Assembly: GCA_030762935.1 (NCBI GenBank)
Contig: CM060899.1
Coordinates: forward strand, 60,686,501-60,750,500
Direction of reading: 5' to 3'
DNA from: Hymenopus coronatus
Taxonomy: Eukaryota; Arthropoda; Insecta; Mantodea; Hymenopodidae
DNA: 64,000 nt
This document shows positions 11,031 through 21,963 of the stretch, in pieces. The first letter of the stretch is position 1. Every line of letters begins with the position of its first letter. A model generated the notes under the pieces. It was not told the DNA's origin, searched no databases, and saw only the letters and a program-made list of their open reading frames with translations. The translations under genes were made by a program, and so were the position numbers.

Positions 11031-14000
11031 CTGTAACAAAAAGAAAATACATATATTTTATTGAACATCATGTCTTAAGCAGTTCTAGAATTGTGGCAGA
11101 AATAAAAACATGAAGATAGATACTTTTTTTTTTTTTTAGTTTAATGTCCTTTAACCTGGTTGTTCATATTGGATGATGAATGAAATTGGTGAAATGATGC
11201 TCAAATGATCTCGGGGTTCATGGAGCTTAAAGTTACTCGACATTCGTCTTCTCAGGATAAGGGAAAACCCCGAAAAAACACCTTATCCGAGTAACTCACC
11301 CTAAGCGAGATGTGAAGCAGACACTACCCAGGTGGGCTATAAATAATTTATTCGTCTTGTAAATCATACATTGTACATGGGTACTATGATATAAGACAAG
11401 TCATGTTGTTAAGTCATAGAGAGAGAGAGGGGGGGAGGCATCTAAATGTTGAAGCAAAGAGTAAATTAAAACTACTTAAACAGTATCCATACCAACATCA
11501 AGTTCACAATGGAGATAGAGCATTTCTCGACTTACTCATCTACAAAAAGGAAAATAGTCACCTAGGACCCAAAGTGTACAGAAAACCCACGCACACTGTC
11601 TTGTACCTCAACAATACAAGCTGCCACCATCCCGCACAAAAAGACACAGTACTTTCTATACTTATACACCAAACAATAACAGTACGTGATAAACATAACC
11701 TCCCATAAGAAATCCAGCAGCTACGCTAAGTCTTTAAACAGAAGCAATATACCATCCGAGATATCAACAAAGCGTTCAGGAAACTCCACTACAAACCAAA
11801 TGCCAACGCAAAGAAAAAAGAAAGCTTATCTACAGCCGTTATTCCATTTGTGGGTGCAGTGTCTCACAAAATAGCAAGAATACTGTCTAAACGCAGAATC
11901 AAAACAGTTTCTAAGCCCCCTGCCAAAATCAAACAACATCTGGACATGGCCAAAGAGAATCTGGGCCTCCGTGCTGCCAATATTTACAAAATCCAGTGCG
12001 AATGTGGAAAAATTTACATCGGCCAGGTGGGGAGGACTGTGGAAGAGCGCATCTAAGAACACCAACACTGCATCTCATTGGGCTACCCAGAAAAATCTGC
12101 GGTGGCACAACATTCTTAGCCATAAGATCAAATTTTTCATCCACCAAAATAATAGAAAAATCTACTGGATATTATGATAGACTGATAACAGGAGCAATAT
12201 ACATAAAAAGCACACAAAAATAATTCTAACAAACAAAGGTCTGCAAATAAACAAAACATGGCTATCTATAATTTATAACCACTTGCCCCATCCTCCTCAA
12301 CTCACATTAGCCAGTGCCGACCAATGACAGCGCACGAGGCGGTCCTTCAGCCTTCCCCTACCACTGCCAGAGCAATTTCTCTCTAGTTCCCTGATGATGG
12401 CGACAAATACATTGTTGAAAGCTTGGAAATTAATCCAACACTTACCTGGCTGATATCCCAAGAAAAAATCATTAATAAGTTAAAATTGCACTACAGTTTT
12501 GCACTAAAGGCTGGATTGTAATCAAGTTATAAAGTAAAGCAGAGACCGTAAACTCTATCTGGTGTTAATAAGATACATACATTACATTTTGAACCACTAA
12601 ACAAAAGAACTAGAGTATGAAAAATATACAAAAATAGTTGTGAATTAAAAAATGTACAAGTAAAAATCCTGGCATTTAAAAACATTAAAAAAAAAAAAAA
12701 TTATATGTTCCATTCACATGAGTTTCTCTACATCTCTGCAACAAATTATTGTTAAAAAGCTTATTCTATCTGCTTCACGCTAAGCAAGCTAAAATCAGCA
12801 GAAATAGTCTTATTACTGCTTTCTTGTAAGCAGAAGGGAAATATGACAATACACTAGGCTAAGGTGACAGTCAAATCTTTTAAATGCTGGTTGCTATGTG
12901 ATTGAAATTCCTTTGTTTATATAGTCAGAAGTTGACAAATTCTCTATTAGCATGAAGTAAATAGAAGAATAAGCTTTTAACAATAATTTGTTGTAAAGAA
13001 GTAGAGAAAGTCGTGAATGGAACACAACAATTTTTTTTCTCCAAAGTATCTGGTGTCTTTTGCGGAAACACTCCAGCCATCCATTAGTTGTTTTGAAATC
13101 AGTCTTGCCCAGTTTTTTAGCTATGTTTTTAGTGTATTCTGTAACATAGGACCTGATATGCAGTGAGTTTTTACCCAGACACTAACACACCACTCCCAAA
13201 ATATTTTATTGATGTCCTGGTTTTCACTTTTCTTAAATTCTCTCTTCATTTTTCTATTAGCACAGTTTTCCATCACTTCAAAGTTTCCAATTTCTTTAGA
13301 ATTTTGTAAACTTGAGTTTTGTCTATATAGAACACCTTCATGATCTGCTTGACACAGTTTATTACGTTCACTAGCATAAATCACTTTTACTCTTGTGCTA
13401 AGATCAAGCACAACCCTTGTTTTCGAAATCATGGTGACTTCTGCCGAACTAAAATGTCACCTATGTAAGTTTAGAAGTGAACTTTTTATTTCTCTTTTGG
13501 TAGTGTTTAATGCCTGTGTTTACTTCTTTGACATCGCAGGCAATGACACTGATGCTAGATAGAACACTTGTGGAATGTGATGGTGGGAGAAACTGAAAAC
13601 CCAGAGAAAACCTACTCCATGCTATACCTTTTCCACCACAAATCTCACTTGTGGTCGCTTGGGATTGAACCCACGCCATCTAGGTGAGAAGTAAATGGTC
13701 TAAGCCACAGAGCAGCCAAAGAGGTGAACCTTAAAGTGCTGTTTGACAGGACATTATAGCGCAAATTGTATTGGGCATAGACAAACAATAAAAAGACAAT
13801 TAGCTGGGCTTATCTTAACATCAGTGGTTAACTAAACTATGCAGTGAAGGACAACTATGATAGAATTTTTCAGTATTCATTAGTGGACCCCCCCCCCCCC
13901 CCTCATAGACCAATCAGGTAGCAGCAAAATTCATATTTCGACATAAACATCACATCTATAGAGCATGTCACCCTCCGTGGTGTAATGGTTACCATGTTAA

Positions 14001-17000
14001 CTTCATAAACCCAAGGTCGCAGGTTCAAACCCGGCGGAGAACGATGGATTTTTTCAGGTGCAAAAATCCTTAGCATGGCTTCCTTCGGATGAGAAGTAAA
14101 GCCGTTGGTCCCGTGACGTAGATTTACGGTTGTAAAAGAATCTCAAACCTGATAAGAGAGGTGTCTGAGCAAAATTAAGCGGTCTTTCATGCCCAATTTA
14201 GAATGGGACACTGAGAACCACAGCAGTTAAAGAGCGTCCATAAATAACATGCCATTTATTTCTGTAGAGCACACCATGCAGACTTTCACAGGCTGCCTGA
14301 AAATTTTGTAAACGCTACATGCTGTACTGGAAATGTTCTGTTAAAATGCGTATTTGGATTTCCGTTGTCCATGTTAGACAGTTTCCATTTAATAAAGGAA
14401 ATTTAGCAGCCATAAAATATTTCCGTTTAAAGCAGATTTCCCTTTAATAAGGGGTCTGTTAAATTCGGGTTTTACTGTATTATGAAAACGAGAATTAACC
14501 AATTCACGTACCAATACTAGTCCTTCATCAGAAAACTCATAGGACCTTATGGTCTTGCTGCCATCTGGGATTGTAGATTCTGTTACCATCTTATCATCCT
14601 CAAGTGTAGTTTTACTCTGAAACAAGAGACTGAATGAGTTCCCAGTATAAAAATCTGATGTTTTCCATTCACATGACTCTCTCTACAAGCTATTGTTACA
14701 ACAAATTATTCTATTACATACAGATAAACCTTCTCTATTTGTATTAGTTCCTTTTGAGTAAAATGTAGATAACAAAATACACTAGGATAAAGCAATAGTC
14801 AAACGTTTTAAAAAGCTGGATGCTATGTGAAACAATTGAAATCTGATTTGCTTTGCACAGCTAGGAGTAAAACAAGAGAGATGAGGCAAAACCAATAGCA
14901 AGGAATATCTCAGAAATGGTTAACTCTACAAAAAAGAAAAAAGATATATACATTATATTATATAAATTATGTGTTTTAAGGAGAACTACCTTTTTGTGTA
15001 CTAAGTTTTTAGCTATCTCTTAGAAATTAGCAGTTGTGCAAAATTCATTCAGAATAACGATGCCTCCAGAGGCTATTACAAGAAAATTCAAGGTATACAT
15101 TTTATTTTCCTGTAAATATCTTATATACAGTATTTTAATAATATCGTTAGAGCCACTTTTGAGAGAAACAAAAAGTTCAAAAAGTTCCCAAAGTAGTTTG
15201 GGGAGGGGGGGGACATTTTCTTGAATATCTTTGTGTTATCCTTGGAATGTTTTAAACTTTCCTTATACACACATACACAGACCTCTTTCTAATTTTTTTT
15301 AGTTCAGAGAACTTCAAAACACACATTTCCAGCAACATCATCAAATTTTTTGGTGGTATTCAATTATCCCCACTTTTGTATTTAAAATTGTGTTTATATG
15401 GCTTCTGATATAACTGATTTTTAGCCAGTTGTGTGAACTTGGATTGAGTTCCTTGAAATTTATTCCATGTAGTTCCAGCATGTTCATTATATCTACAATG
15501 CACAAAGACAAAAAACAAAACAAAACAGGCACTGCATACTTAGAAATACATTCTCTTAGCAAAGTAGTTTCTATTTATAAAATTCACTTAAATATCATTG
15601 ATTTATTATCCAAAATTTGCATTATTAGGAACATACCGAACTAAAATGCCAAGTTTGGTGTTTATCGAGCACCTCGTTTTAGAGTTATGATGTACTTTCT
15701 CTATTTTCTACATAGTGCATGCATAGAGAAGGTATTGCATTGCACCCAAAAGTCTGATATCGAGATTTCCTGAAAAATACACATTTTAGGTTTTTCTGTG
15801 AACACAATAGCTCAAAAACGAAAAGGCAGTTAAATACTTGATATTTAAGCTTAACATCTTCCAAAGATGCAACACGAAGATTCTCAAAAAAATTTTCCTC
15901 CCCCCAAACTACCCTTTGCATGGAAAAAAAATTAGAAAATTTTGATTTTCTCAAAATGGCTCTAATGATTTTGATTAAAATACTGTATACTAAGTATAAC
16001 TAAGTGAAAATCAAATGCACACCTTGAATTTTCTGGGAATAGCATCTGAAGCCCTCTTATATATATATATAATATTCATATGTTTAATTTTCCTTATCAA
16101 AATATTTTAAACTTTTGGTATTTTAATCAAAATTGTTAGAGCCACTGTTCAAAACTGTTCCATTTAAAAGAGAGTTTGGGGAAGTAGGACATATTTTTGA
16201 AAACCTCTTTCATTCCCTCCCCATGCTAGTCATCTTTTACTAAATCTATTTTTTGAGGGGGGGTTTACATGTATTCTAGTATAATTTATAGTGCCAAATT
16301 TTTGGATGGAATACAATACTGCATCCACACATAACTAAACTAAACTCTACAGGCAAAGTCCAAAATCAAGCCAAGGCCTATCACCTGACATTGCAATCCC
16401 CACTTCTGCCTATTACAGGCAGCATGAGTGGGGTGAAGTACTAGAGTGTGGAATGGCCAGTTAATGTGGTCCATGCGAAACATGGAGCAGTTAACCCTCA
16501 CTGGTCTACCAGGGATTTCAAGAGGCTGAATACATCCTGGACCAGGTCTTCATGCAGGAGAAAATCCCCACGCTGGTACCGGGAAACGATCCCAGGCCTC
16601 CCTCTTGGTAAACACCTGCACTACCACCACACTAAGGAGATGCCATGCTCTAATTGTAGGTGCGTAATAGAGAAAGTAAAACTAAGTAAAGCAATGCAGA
16701 GAACGAATACGTCTAAATATGCCTTTATCACTTAAGATGTTCTTTATATCTCATCTCCAGCCCTAACATTTATATGAGAAACAAAAAAAGAAAAATCTGA
16801 TGTGTTACATTTACATGATGTTCTCTAGCTGTTCTACAAACAAACTTCTTACAAAAGATCACACTTCTTTCTACACCATGCTAGCAACATAAACATTAGC
16901 AGATTGTTCTTATTACTTAGTTCCTTATAAGTAGGGGGATACACTAGGCTATAGTGATAGTCAAATGTTTTAAAAGCTGTTGTTATGCGATTGTCATTGC

Positions 17001-20000
17001 AAATCACTTCTTTGCTTGGCCAGGAGTAGAACTAAAGAAAAACGGACACTTCCTGCCTAAGAAAAGTATAATTACTTTACAATTGAAACCAATAATAAGG
17101 AATATCTTGGAAATGGTTACCTCCACAACAAAAATATAAAGGCCATAAATTGTGTGTTTTGATGAGATCTACATTTTTTGTGCAGTAAGTTTTTGTCTGT
17201 CTCTTACAGTTTAGCAGTTAAGCAAAATTTGGCAAAATCATCCAGAATAAAGAGGTCTCCAAAGCTATTCCCAGAAAATTCAAGATATACATTTTATTTG
17301 GGATGGAAATATCTGTAATGTATGGTAAGTTAATCAAAATTGTTAGGGCCATTTTTGAGAAAATAAAAATGTTCAAGAATTTTTCTATCTAAAGGGTAGT
17401 TTCTAATGGAGGATTTTCTTGAAAATCTTTGGGTTGCATCCTTGGAAAATACTAAATCTAAAAAACACACACATACACACACCACAAAAAAAGGATGTTT
17501 TTCTAAAAATGCTTTATTCGGACAAAACATATATTTACAGTGAAATCACGATATCAATTCTCCATCCACTATGTGCGTTGTACATATGGGGCTAGAGTTC
17601 CATACCTTTAAAACATCTCCTGAGGGCATTACTTCATCATAATCCTCACCCGACTTGAAACTAAACTCCATTGTACGGAATGTTGTGGTGGTTTTCAATG
17701 TATATTTATCTTCATCACAGGAAATTTCCAACACTGGTGTGCTCACTGCCATCATTTTCCTTGCAATATATGGTACACCTGAGAATGGAACATAATTTAA
17801 AATTTATCACAGTAAGGTCAGGTGTATCAGAAGTTTTTGAAATATAACTATTTCATTTTCGAAATTCACATATGCAATAATACATAAGAAAGAAGAATTG
17901 ATCATGTTTGAAAAATTGGTAAAAAGGTTGGTTAGTTGGTATCTAATGTTGAGCAGTTGGCAGTGAAGCCAATCGCTCTCTTGCATTCCAGTATTTTGAT
18001 GTAATATCATGTCGACTCAAGGTTGGGCAGCGCAGTAGATGGGTTTCCATCCATATCTTCTTTAAGTGTCCAGAAAGGACACAAAGGAGAGGAGATCTCA
18101 CTATACCAATCCTGAATAAATGTTTATTGGCCTGTTAGGAGTCTAAAAGTTGCTACAGAGGAATTTCTTGGTAATGGAGTGATTCTAGTCGTGTTATTAC
18201 ATAAATGTTCCCATGGTTTTCTTTTTGTTTGTAATACATTATCTTCTTTAATTTTGTTATTATATGTTGATATAATGATAATTGGTAAAAAGGACAAAGT
18301 AGTATTATTTCGTAGTTTTGTAGTTGGCTTATTCTCCCCCTAGTTAGGAATGACATCCCTCTGGGACTTATAAGCGAATGCCTACAGATTAGAAGCCTGT
18401 TGGGGAGCCAATGGCACGAAACCACAGAATGGAGAACCTGGAAAAATGGTCCGCCATAGCTAGGCATGAGCATGAGGAAATGGATGATATGAAAGCAAGC
18501 GTAAAGGATGATAGGAAAGGTGATGATGGAGCAATTTTGGTGGAATGAGTGGCAGGGGAAACTGCAGGACCCAGATACCACTTCGTGCACCACAAATCCA
18601 CGTGCGGGTGCTTGGGATCGAACTCGGGCCATCTAAGAGGGAGGCGAGCGGTTTAAGCATCCAACCATGGCACCGCCTGTAATATTATTTTTGAAATGCA
18701 AGACCATTGATGCAAGAAAAATATTACTGTACCTATCTGCATATTAATTTACCATCAGTATGAGTTAAAAACCAAAATTAACAAAGTGTTGCTTAACCTC
18801 CTCCTCCAAGATTAAAATATAACTTAAATAGCAAAACTGTGTTAAATATTATAAATCTATGTAAGACAATTAAAAGAAAACACACCCAAAAAATGATAAA
18901 ATTGAACATGCACTGTAGGAATTAAACCAAACACAAGGAAACGAATAAATAGGCCGCACACCATGGCCGAGTGGTTAGACCACTCGCCTCTCACCTGGGT
19001 TCGATCCCAGGCGACCAGATGTGGGATTTGTGGTAGACAAAGCAGCACAGGGATAGGTTTTCTCTAGGTTCTCTGGTTTCCCCTGCTATCACATTCCACC
19101 AGTGCTCCATCTTCATTCCATGTATCTTTAGTATCATTGCCTGCAGTGCCATAAGTATAGTTTTCTCCAAAACATGATGGCCCTCAAACGGGACTGCTCC
19201 CCCATACCACTGGGCAATAACCATTAGCAAACAAAAGGTGACCCTGTACTAGAGGCGAGAGGCAACATAATAAAATCTGTTTCCTGGAGATACTGCTTGC
19301 AAGTCGAGAAGCACACCTTAGTCATGGGACCAGTAAGTGGAAGACTTGACAACAGCGAGGGTTGGTTTCCAGCCACAAACCACATAAACCCGAACTTTGG
19401 AAGAAGTTCTGAAAAATACTGTAGTAAAAGTGGGCATTAAAAACTACCAAGAAAAATATGAATAAGCAATTAAATAAAGAAGATATAAATACCACAAATA
19501 AATAAAATGAAGGAGAAAAGAATACAGTATTAGCTTGGACTCGTTCAGACCAGGGCAGGCTGAACCGTCCTAGGCCAGGTCTAAGAATTTCCTCCTGTGG
19601 AGATCAATGTTTCATTTTTTAGTTCTAACTTACAAATCACTCATAATTATCTCTTAGCTCACTTGCTGTTGCTAGGGGAATACATCAACACAATATTACT
19701 GAATTTACCAAAATAGAGATGACAAATCTTTTTTGAATACTTGGTTAACTGTACAATAAGGGTTTGTTTTCTCAAATCTCCCACACTCAAGGCCTTCATT
19801 GATGGCTAGGCTGGCTTTATCACGCGAGTTTGGCCAAAATACAGTTTGCATCAAATTCTTAACTCCAGCATATTTTGGGTACAATTTCAAGTGAATTAAA
19901 TGGTTCTTAAGCGTAGTTTTACTAAATTACAGCTTAATTTATTACAATTTGAGAACCTATAGTAAAGTGTTATAACAATTGACTTTGTGACTGTCTTTCA

Positions 20001-20667
20001 CTCTACGATCTACTGCCTGCAACTATGCCTGTGATGGGCACCCCAAGAAAAACACTGAATTGCACATTTATTTAAGTTATTTCATTTAATAGCTTTTAAA
20101 TGCATATATGCAAGTAATTAGATATGTGGATTCTAATTTGTAAATGTTTTTTTCTTGTTAAAGTTGCATCTATGGGAGAGATAGGTGAGATTTGGGTATA
20201 TTTATTTTTGATCTACTTTTATTTAAGAAATGTAGTTCATTCTGTAACATCAATGTGACAATGATCTCTGGTGAATAATTACTTCTTTTTTTTTAATTTC
20301 TTTTGCTGTCATTAGTATTTGTAATTTTTTTTTTCTTCTGTTTAAGTAAAATACAATATCATAAACTTATCAGTATAAAAATTAAAAGTAAAGTAAGAAC
20401 ATAAGTTTCTCCTCCAACTTGACACCTGAAAATCACAGCATTAAGAGTGGGGGGGGCCCTTAATATTTTTGGCCAGGCACGCCCATGGGAAACAGGATAC
20501 TTATTGAAAGGGCCAAGCCTCTTTAAAGTGGTCTACTAAGGGAAATTAAAGATAATTGTAGTAGCACTGAAACTATAACAATATTATTTTAACATACCTA
20601 TTGCCTTGAAATAACCATCCAAATTTTCGTTTCTTTCTAGTACATATTTCCCAATCATCTGAACCAT
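10974..20667 (-). CDS. Fatty-acid-binding protein (FABP) gene, four exons
   Basis: Joining minus-strand exons 20667-20598, 17778-17606, 14616-14512 and 11030-10974 gives 134 codons before TGA, the normal FABP length of about 132-135. All introns are GT-AG and phases match (1, 0, 0). The N-terminus GKYVLERNENLDGYFKAIG (residues 6-24) is the family signature, followed by VPYIARK, DKYTLKTTTTF, FKSGEDYDEV and TTLEDDKMV. Intron 1 splits the glycine codon after KAI, the conserved FABP intron 1 position. The C-terminus ends KRYFKRM, where most FABPs have R-x-Y; the Arg is kept but Tyr appears as Phe. Known for the family: cytosolic ten-strand beta-barrel carrying long-chain fatty acids or retinoids. 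No signal peptide is seen, as expected. Which FABP subgroup it belongs to is not settled. All three introns are full of transposons. The gene is head to head with the UPF0545 gene. Confidence 0.9.
11124..11338 (-). repeat. SINE C, copy 1
   Basis: Reversed: gcccacctgggtag, then ataaggtgttttttcggggt, cgaatgtcgagtaacttta, and tail gttaaaggacattaaacta plus A-run. The B-box region is deleted. Confidence 0.75.
11440..12480 (+). mobile_element. Penelope-like element fragment with GIY-YIG domain
   Basis: Plus-strand reading with breaks: AFLDLLIYKKENSHLGPKVYRKPTHT (RT thumb region, in 11500-11600), then VSHKIARILSKRRIKTVSKP and CECGKIYIGQVGRTVEERI followed by stop and EHQ (11990-12065). CG-x-x-YIG-x-x-GR-x-x-x-x-R is the GIY-YIG endonuclease of Penelope-like elements. 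Downstream 12390-12420 carries CTGATGATGG...GAAAGC, a terminal motif often seen in this group. The main RT core is missing. It lies in FABP intron 3. Confidence 0.8.
12391..12420 (+). other. Hammerhead-core-like motif at Penelope-like 3' end
   Basis: CTGATGA (12391-12397), then complementary gacaa/ttgtt arms around a short loop, then GAAA (12417-12420). This follows the CUGANGA-stem-GAAA pattern of hammerhead cores known from Penelope-like elements. The flanking stems I and III are not evident. Confidence 0.35.
12688..13040. repeat. Short palindromic HINE-like derivative (two start ends)
   Basis: Begins ttccattcacatgagtttct and ends agaaagtcgtgaatggaaca: both termini are the TCTGATG start end, with ~95-bp arms (12688-12782, 12945-13040) and a middle from the start-side half. 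No palindromic 3' end is present. Confidence 0.75.
13030..13432 (-). pseudogene. pogo/Tigger transposase N-terminal fragment
   Basis: Minus-strand reading: TRVVLDLSTRVKVIYASERNK, QNSSLQNSKEIGNF, IFWEWCVSVWVKTH, ISGPMLQNTLKT, then after a frame change AKKLGKTDFKTTNGWLECF and RKRHQI. This is the paired CENP-B-type HTH DNA-binding region of Tigger/pogo transposases. The DDE domain is absent; a HINE-like palindrome abuts its end. In FABP intron 3. Confidence 0.8.
13497..13722 (-). repeat. SINE B (tRNA-Leu/Ser-like), copy 1
   Basis: Reversed: ctctgtggcttagaccattt, ggttcaatcccaagcgacc (B box), gtgagatttgtggtggaaaa, ending ggcattaaacac. Confidence 0.7.
13890..13903. repeat. Poly-C tract
   Basis: A run of about 14 C residues; assembly errors are likely in such tracts. 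Confidence 0.8.
13968..14252 (+). repeat. SINE A, copy 2
   Basis: A box gtggtgtaatggttaccatg and B box ggtcgcaggttcaaaccc are nearly canonical, followed by cttccttcggatgagaagta and ttaaagagcgtccataaat. The best-preserved copy of this family. Confidence 0.85.
14512..14616 (-). CDS. FABP exon 3
   Basis: 105 nt between acceptor cttgtttcag and donor gtacgt, phase 0 on both sides. It encodes SKTTLEDDKMV to FSDEGLVL. The frame stays open past the donor for some codons, but the conserved exon end and the matching exon 4 favour splicing here. Confidence 0.88.
14655..15365 (+). repeat. HINE-like copy, lacks 3' palindrome
   Basis: Starts aatctgatgttttccattca and runs through the CA-like stretch and atttccagcaacatcatcaa, then stops before the terminal palindrome. 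FABP intron 2. Confidence 0.7.
15693..16330. repeat. Palindromic HINE-like derivative (two palindrome ends)
   Basis: 15693-16060 reads tactttctctattttctaca...ggctctaatgattttgatta reversed; 16080-16330 reads the same segment forward (attttaatcaaaattgttag...ttggatggaatacaatac). Centre is the AT run near 16065. Confidence 0.65.
16335..16660 (-). repeat. SINE G (tRNA-derived)
   Basis: Reversed: ctccttagtgtggtggtagt (A box), tgggatcgtttcccggtacc (B box region), then a ~240-bp body ending near cttggcttgattttgg. Seen once here. Confidence 0.55.
16793..17597 (+). repeat. HINE-like copy touching the FABP exon 2 donor, end type II
   Basis: Starts aatctgatgtgttacattta, 5' subterminal ctctagctgttc, 3' palindrome region cgttgtacatatggggctagag ending at 17597. 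The last 7 bp (aaagtaa) are absent and the splice donor lies 8 bp further. Confidence 0.85.
17606..17778 (-). CDS. FABP exon 2
   Basis: 173 nt between acceptor ttctcag and donor gtatgg. It encodes G-VPYIARK... to ...PSGDVLK, covering the helical lid end and beta strands B-E of the FABP barrel. A HINE-like repeat ends 8 bp inside the intron after its donor. Confidence 0.92.
18400..18682 (-). repeat. SINE B, copy 2
   Basis: Reversed: ggcggtgccatggttggatg, gagttcgatcccaagcaccc, tggatttgtggtgcacgaag, tttcccctgccactcattcc. Confidence 0.65.
18952..19437 (+). repeat. SINE B, copy 3, with internal insertion
   Basis: A box ccatggccgagtggttagac, B box gggttcgatcccaggcgacc, then tgtgggatttgtggtagaca and ctccatcttcattccatgta. 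The 3' end gtagtaaaagtgggcattaa at 19422 matches the 59895 copy, so about 250 bp are extra. Confidence 0.75.
19438..20590. other. FABP intron 1, no recognised element
   Basis: A/T-rich intronic sequence with short G-runs (near 20447) but no ORF, SINE or HINE-like similarity that I can see. Confidence 0.4.
20598..20667 (-). CDS. FABP exon 1
   Basis: Starts at ATG 20667 (MVQMIGKY...) and ends in ATA G before donor GTATGT (20597 downward). A second in-frame ATG lies three codons later at 20658. The upstream minus-strand sequence reads gatttcag just 19 bp before the ATG (exon side begins 20686), so a spliced non-coding 5' exon is possible. Confidence 0.88.
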
Positions 20668-21529
20668 TATGATTCTCTATTTGGGCCTGAAATCAAAACA
20701 AAGCTGGGTTAACTGTTGTAACATTTCAATATATTGCACAGTTGAACATATAGTACAATAATGTTAGTAAAACCTAAATCATCCTTGAAAAGGTGTACTA
20801 TAGCTATTTTTTCAATCAATGTGAGGGATTTCCGGAAACCAAAGCAAATAAAAGTGTAATTTAAATCCCAACTAAATTTTTATTCTAAGTAATAAAGCTA
20901 TAACAGCGAAATAACCGAAAAAACAAAAAAACAAAAAAACAACCTATAACAGGAAAATGTAGAGCAGCCTTATACAAATTCCGTATTTTGCGCTTGTCCC
21001 TATAGTAGTTTCAAAATGCAAACACCTGTTGCTACTTGATTTGTACCTGTCCTAACAGTTAATTGTCAAAACGCAGACTCCCGTCGGTAACGTGTTACTG
21101 ATTACAATACTGCTTCTTTGCTTTTCTGTTTAGAACAGTAAGCTTTCTTTTTTATCTAGTAAGAGATTTAAATGAACTTATATCTGTGGCTTTATTTGTC
21201 TTCGTTTCTAAGTTCCGTATTTTTGTTCCGTTGCATGAACTTTTACTATCCCTAATCCCTTTCTTTACCAACCATAACAACAAAATAGAGGAAAAGTTTT
21301 CAAATTGGTCTAAGGTTCACTTCATATTAAACACATAAGATAATTACAAATTGATTAATGAAAAATAATTAGAAAGGTAGAATCTGGAGCTGATTTATTT
21401 TAGAATACACATTTTAGTGACATTTTCAGGCTGGGGTTGGTTATTACAATTCTGTCATGCTCCCGTATTTCTCACATCAGCTGACTAGATGTATTATGGT
21501 AACTACATTTTTGTCAAAGTAGTAAAAGG

Positions 21530-21542
21530 CCAATGAGCCAAT
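21530..21542 (+). promoter_or_regulatory. Tandem CCAAT boxes
   Basis: ggCCAATgagCCAATcac has two CCAAT pentamers 8 bp apart on the plus strand, about 375 bp upstream of the UPF0545 ATG. Such pairs are typical NF-Y-type promoter elements; binding is not shown. Confidence 0.45.
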
Positions 21543-21593
21543 CACAGACTGTATGGAAAAAGATGGTTGGGATAAAACCAGCTGATGTGATGT

Positions 21594-21602
21594 TGACCTT
21601 GA
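21594..21602 (-). promoter_or_regulatory. Candidate nuclear-receptor site TCAAGGTCA
   Basis: TGACCTTGA on the plus strand is the reverse complement of TCAAGGTCA, the extended half-site bound by FTZ-F1/ERR-type receptors. It lies between the two divergent genes. A 9-bp match can occur by chance. Confidence 0.3.
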
Positions 21603-21915
21603 ATTTCAACTGCTGGCATTTAAATGCCAAATTTTATCTCTCTAAAAATTAAAAAGAAGGCAATGTATAGTAAAATATATTAATATTCACTCTAAATAAT
21701 ATTGATAAGAGATTCTAATAGTTTATTTTGCAAAGTAATAAGCAAAATGAATAGTTTAAGTTAAAAACTAAATTTAATTAGGGTTGGTATCCCTGCTATT
21801 GAAAAGGTAAATATCTGGTTGGAAAAGTATGCATGTGTTTCTGAGAATTTAACCTAACATTATTTTATTTAATTTTTACTTAAGCGCGTATGCATTCAAC
21901 TTTATAGACTTAATA

Positions 21916-21963
21916 ATGACCGATAAGTACGAAGCGGCAGAAATTGTTGAGGATGCATGGATG
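21916..21963 (+). CDS. UPF0545 exon 1
   Basis: Encodes MTDKYEAAEIVEDAWM and ends at a strong donor, gtaagt at 21964. The open frame continues in phase 0 into exon 2. Confidence 0.85.

Larger units (their letters stand above)
20687..21915. promoter_or_regulatory. Divergent intergenic region between FABP and UPF0545 genes
   Basis: About 1.2 kb separates the two divergent start codons. I see no recognisable transposon in it, unlike the rest of the window. It contains two tandem CCAAT boxes and a TGACCTTGA site. Shared promoter use is inference from the head-to-head arrangement; transcription start sites cannot be fixed from sequence alone. Confidence 0.55.

Noticed and set aside
14389..14511. 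Read-through extension of FABP exon 3 (LVLVRELVNS...)
   Set aside because: A strong gtacgt donor sits at the conserved exon end, and exon 4 restores the FABP C-terminus and length.
18990..19020. tRNA-Leu/Ser-like sequence as a functional tRNA gene
   Set aside because: A and B boxes are present but the cloverleaf does not close and the same body follows in other copies: SINE B.
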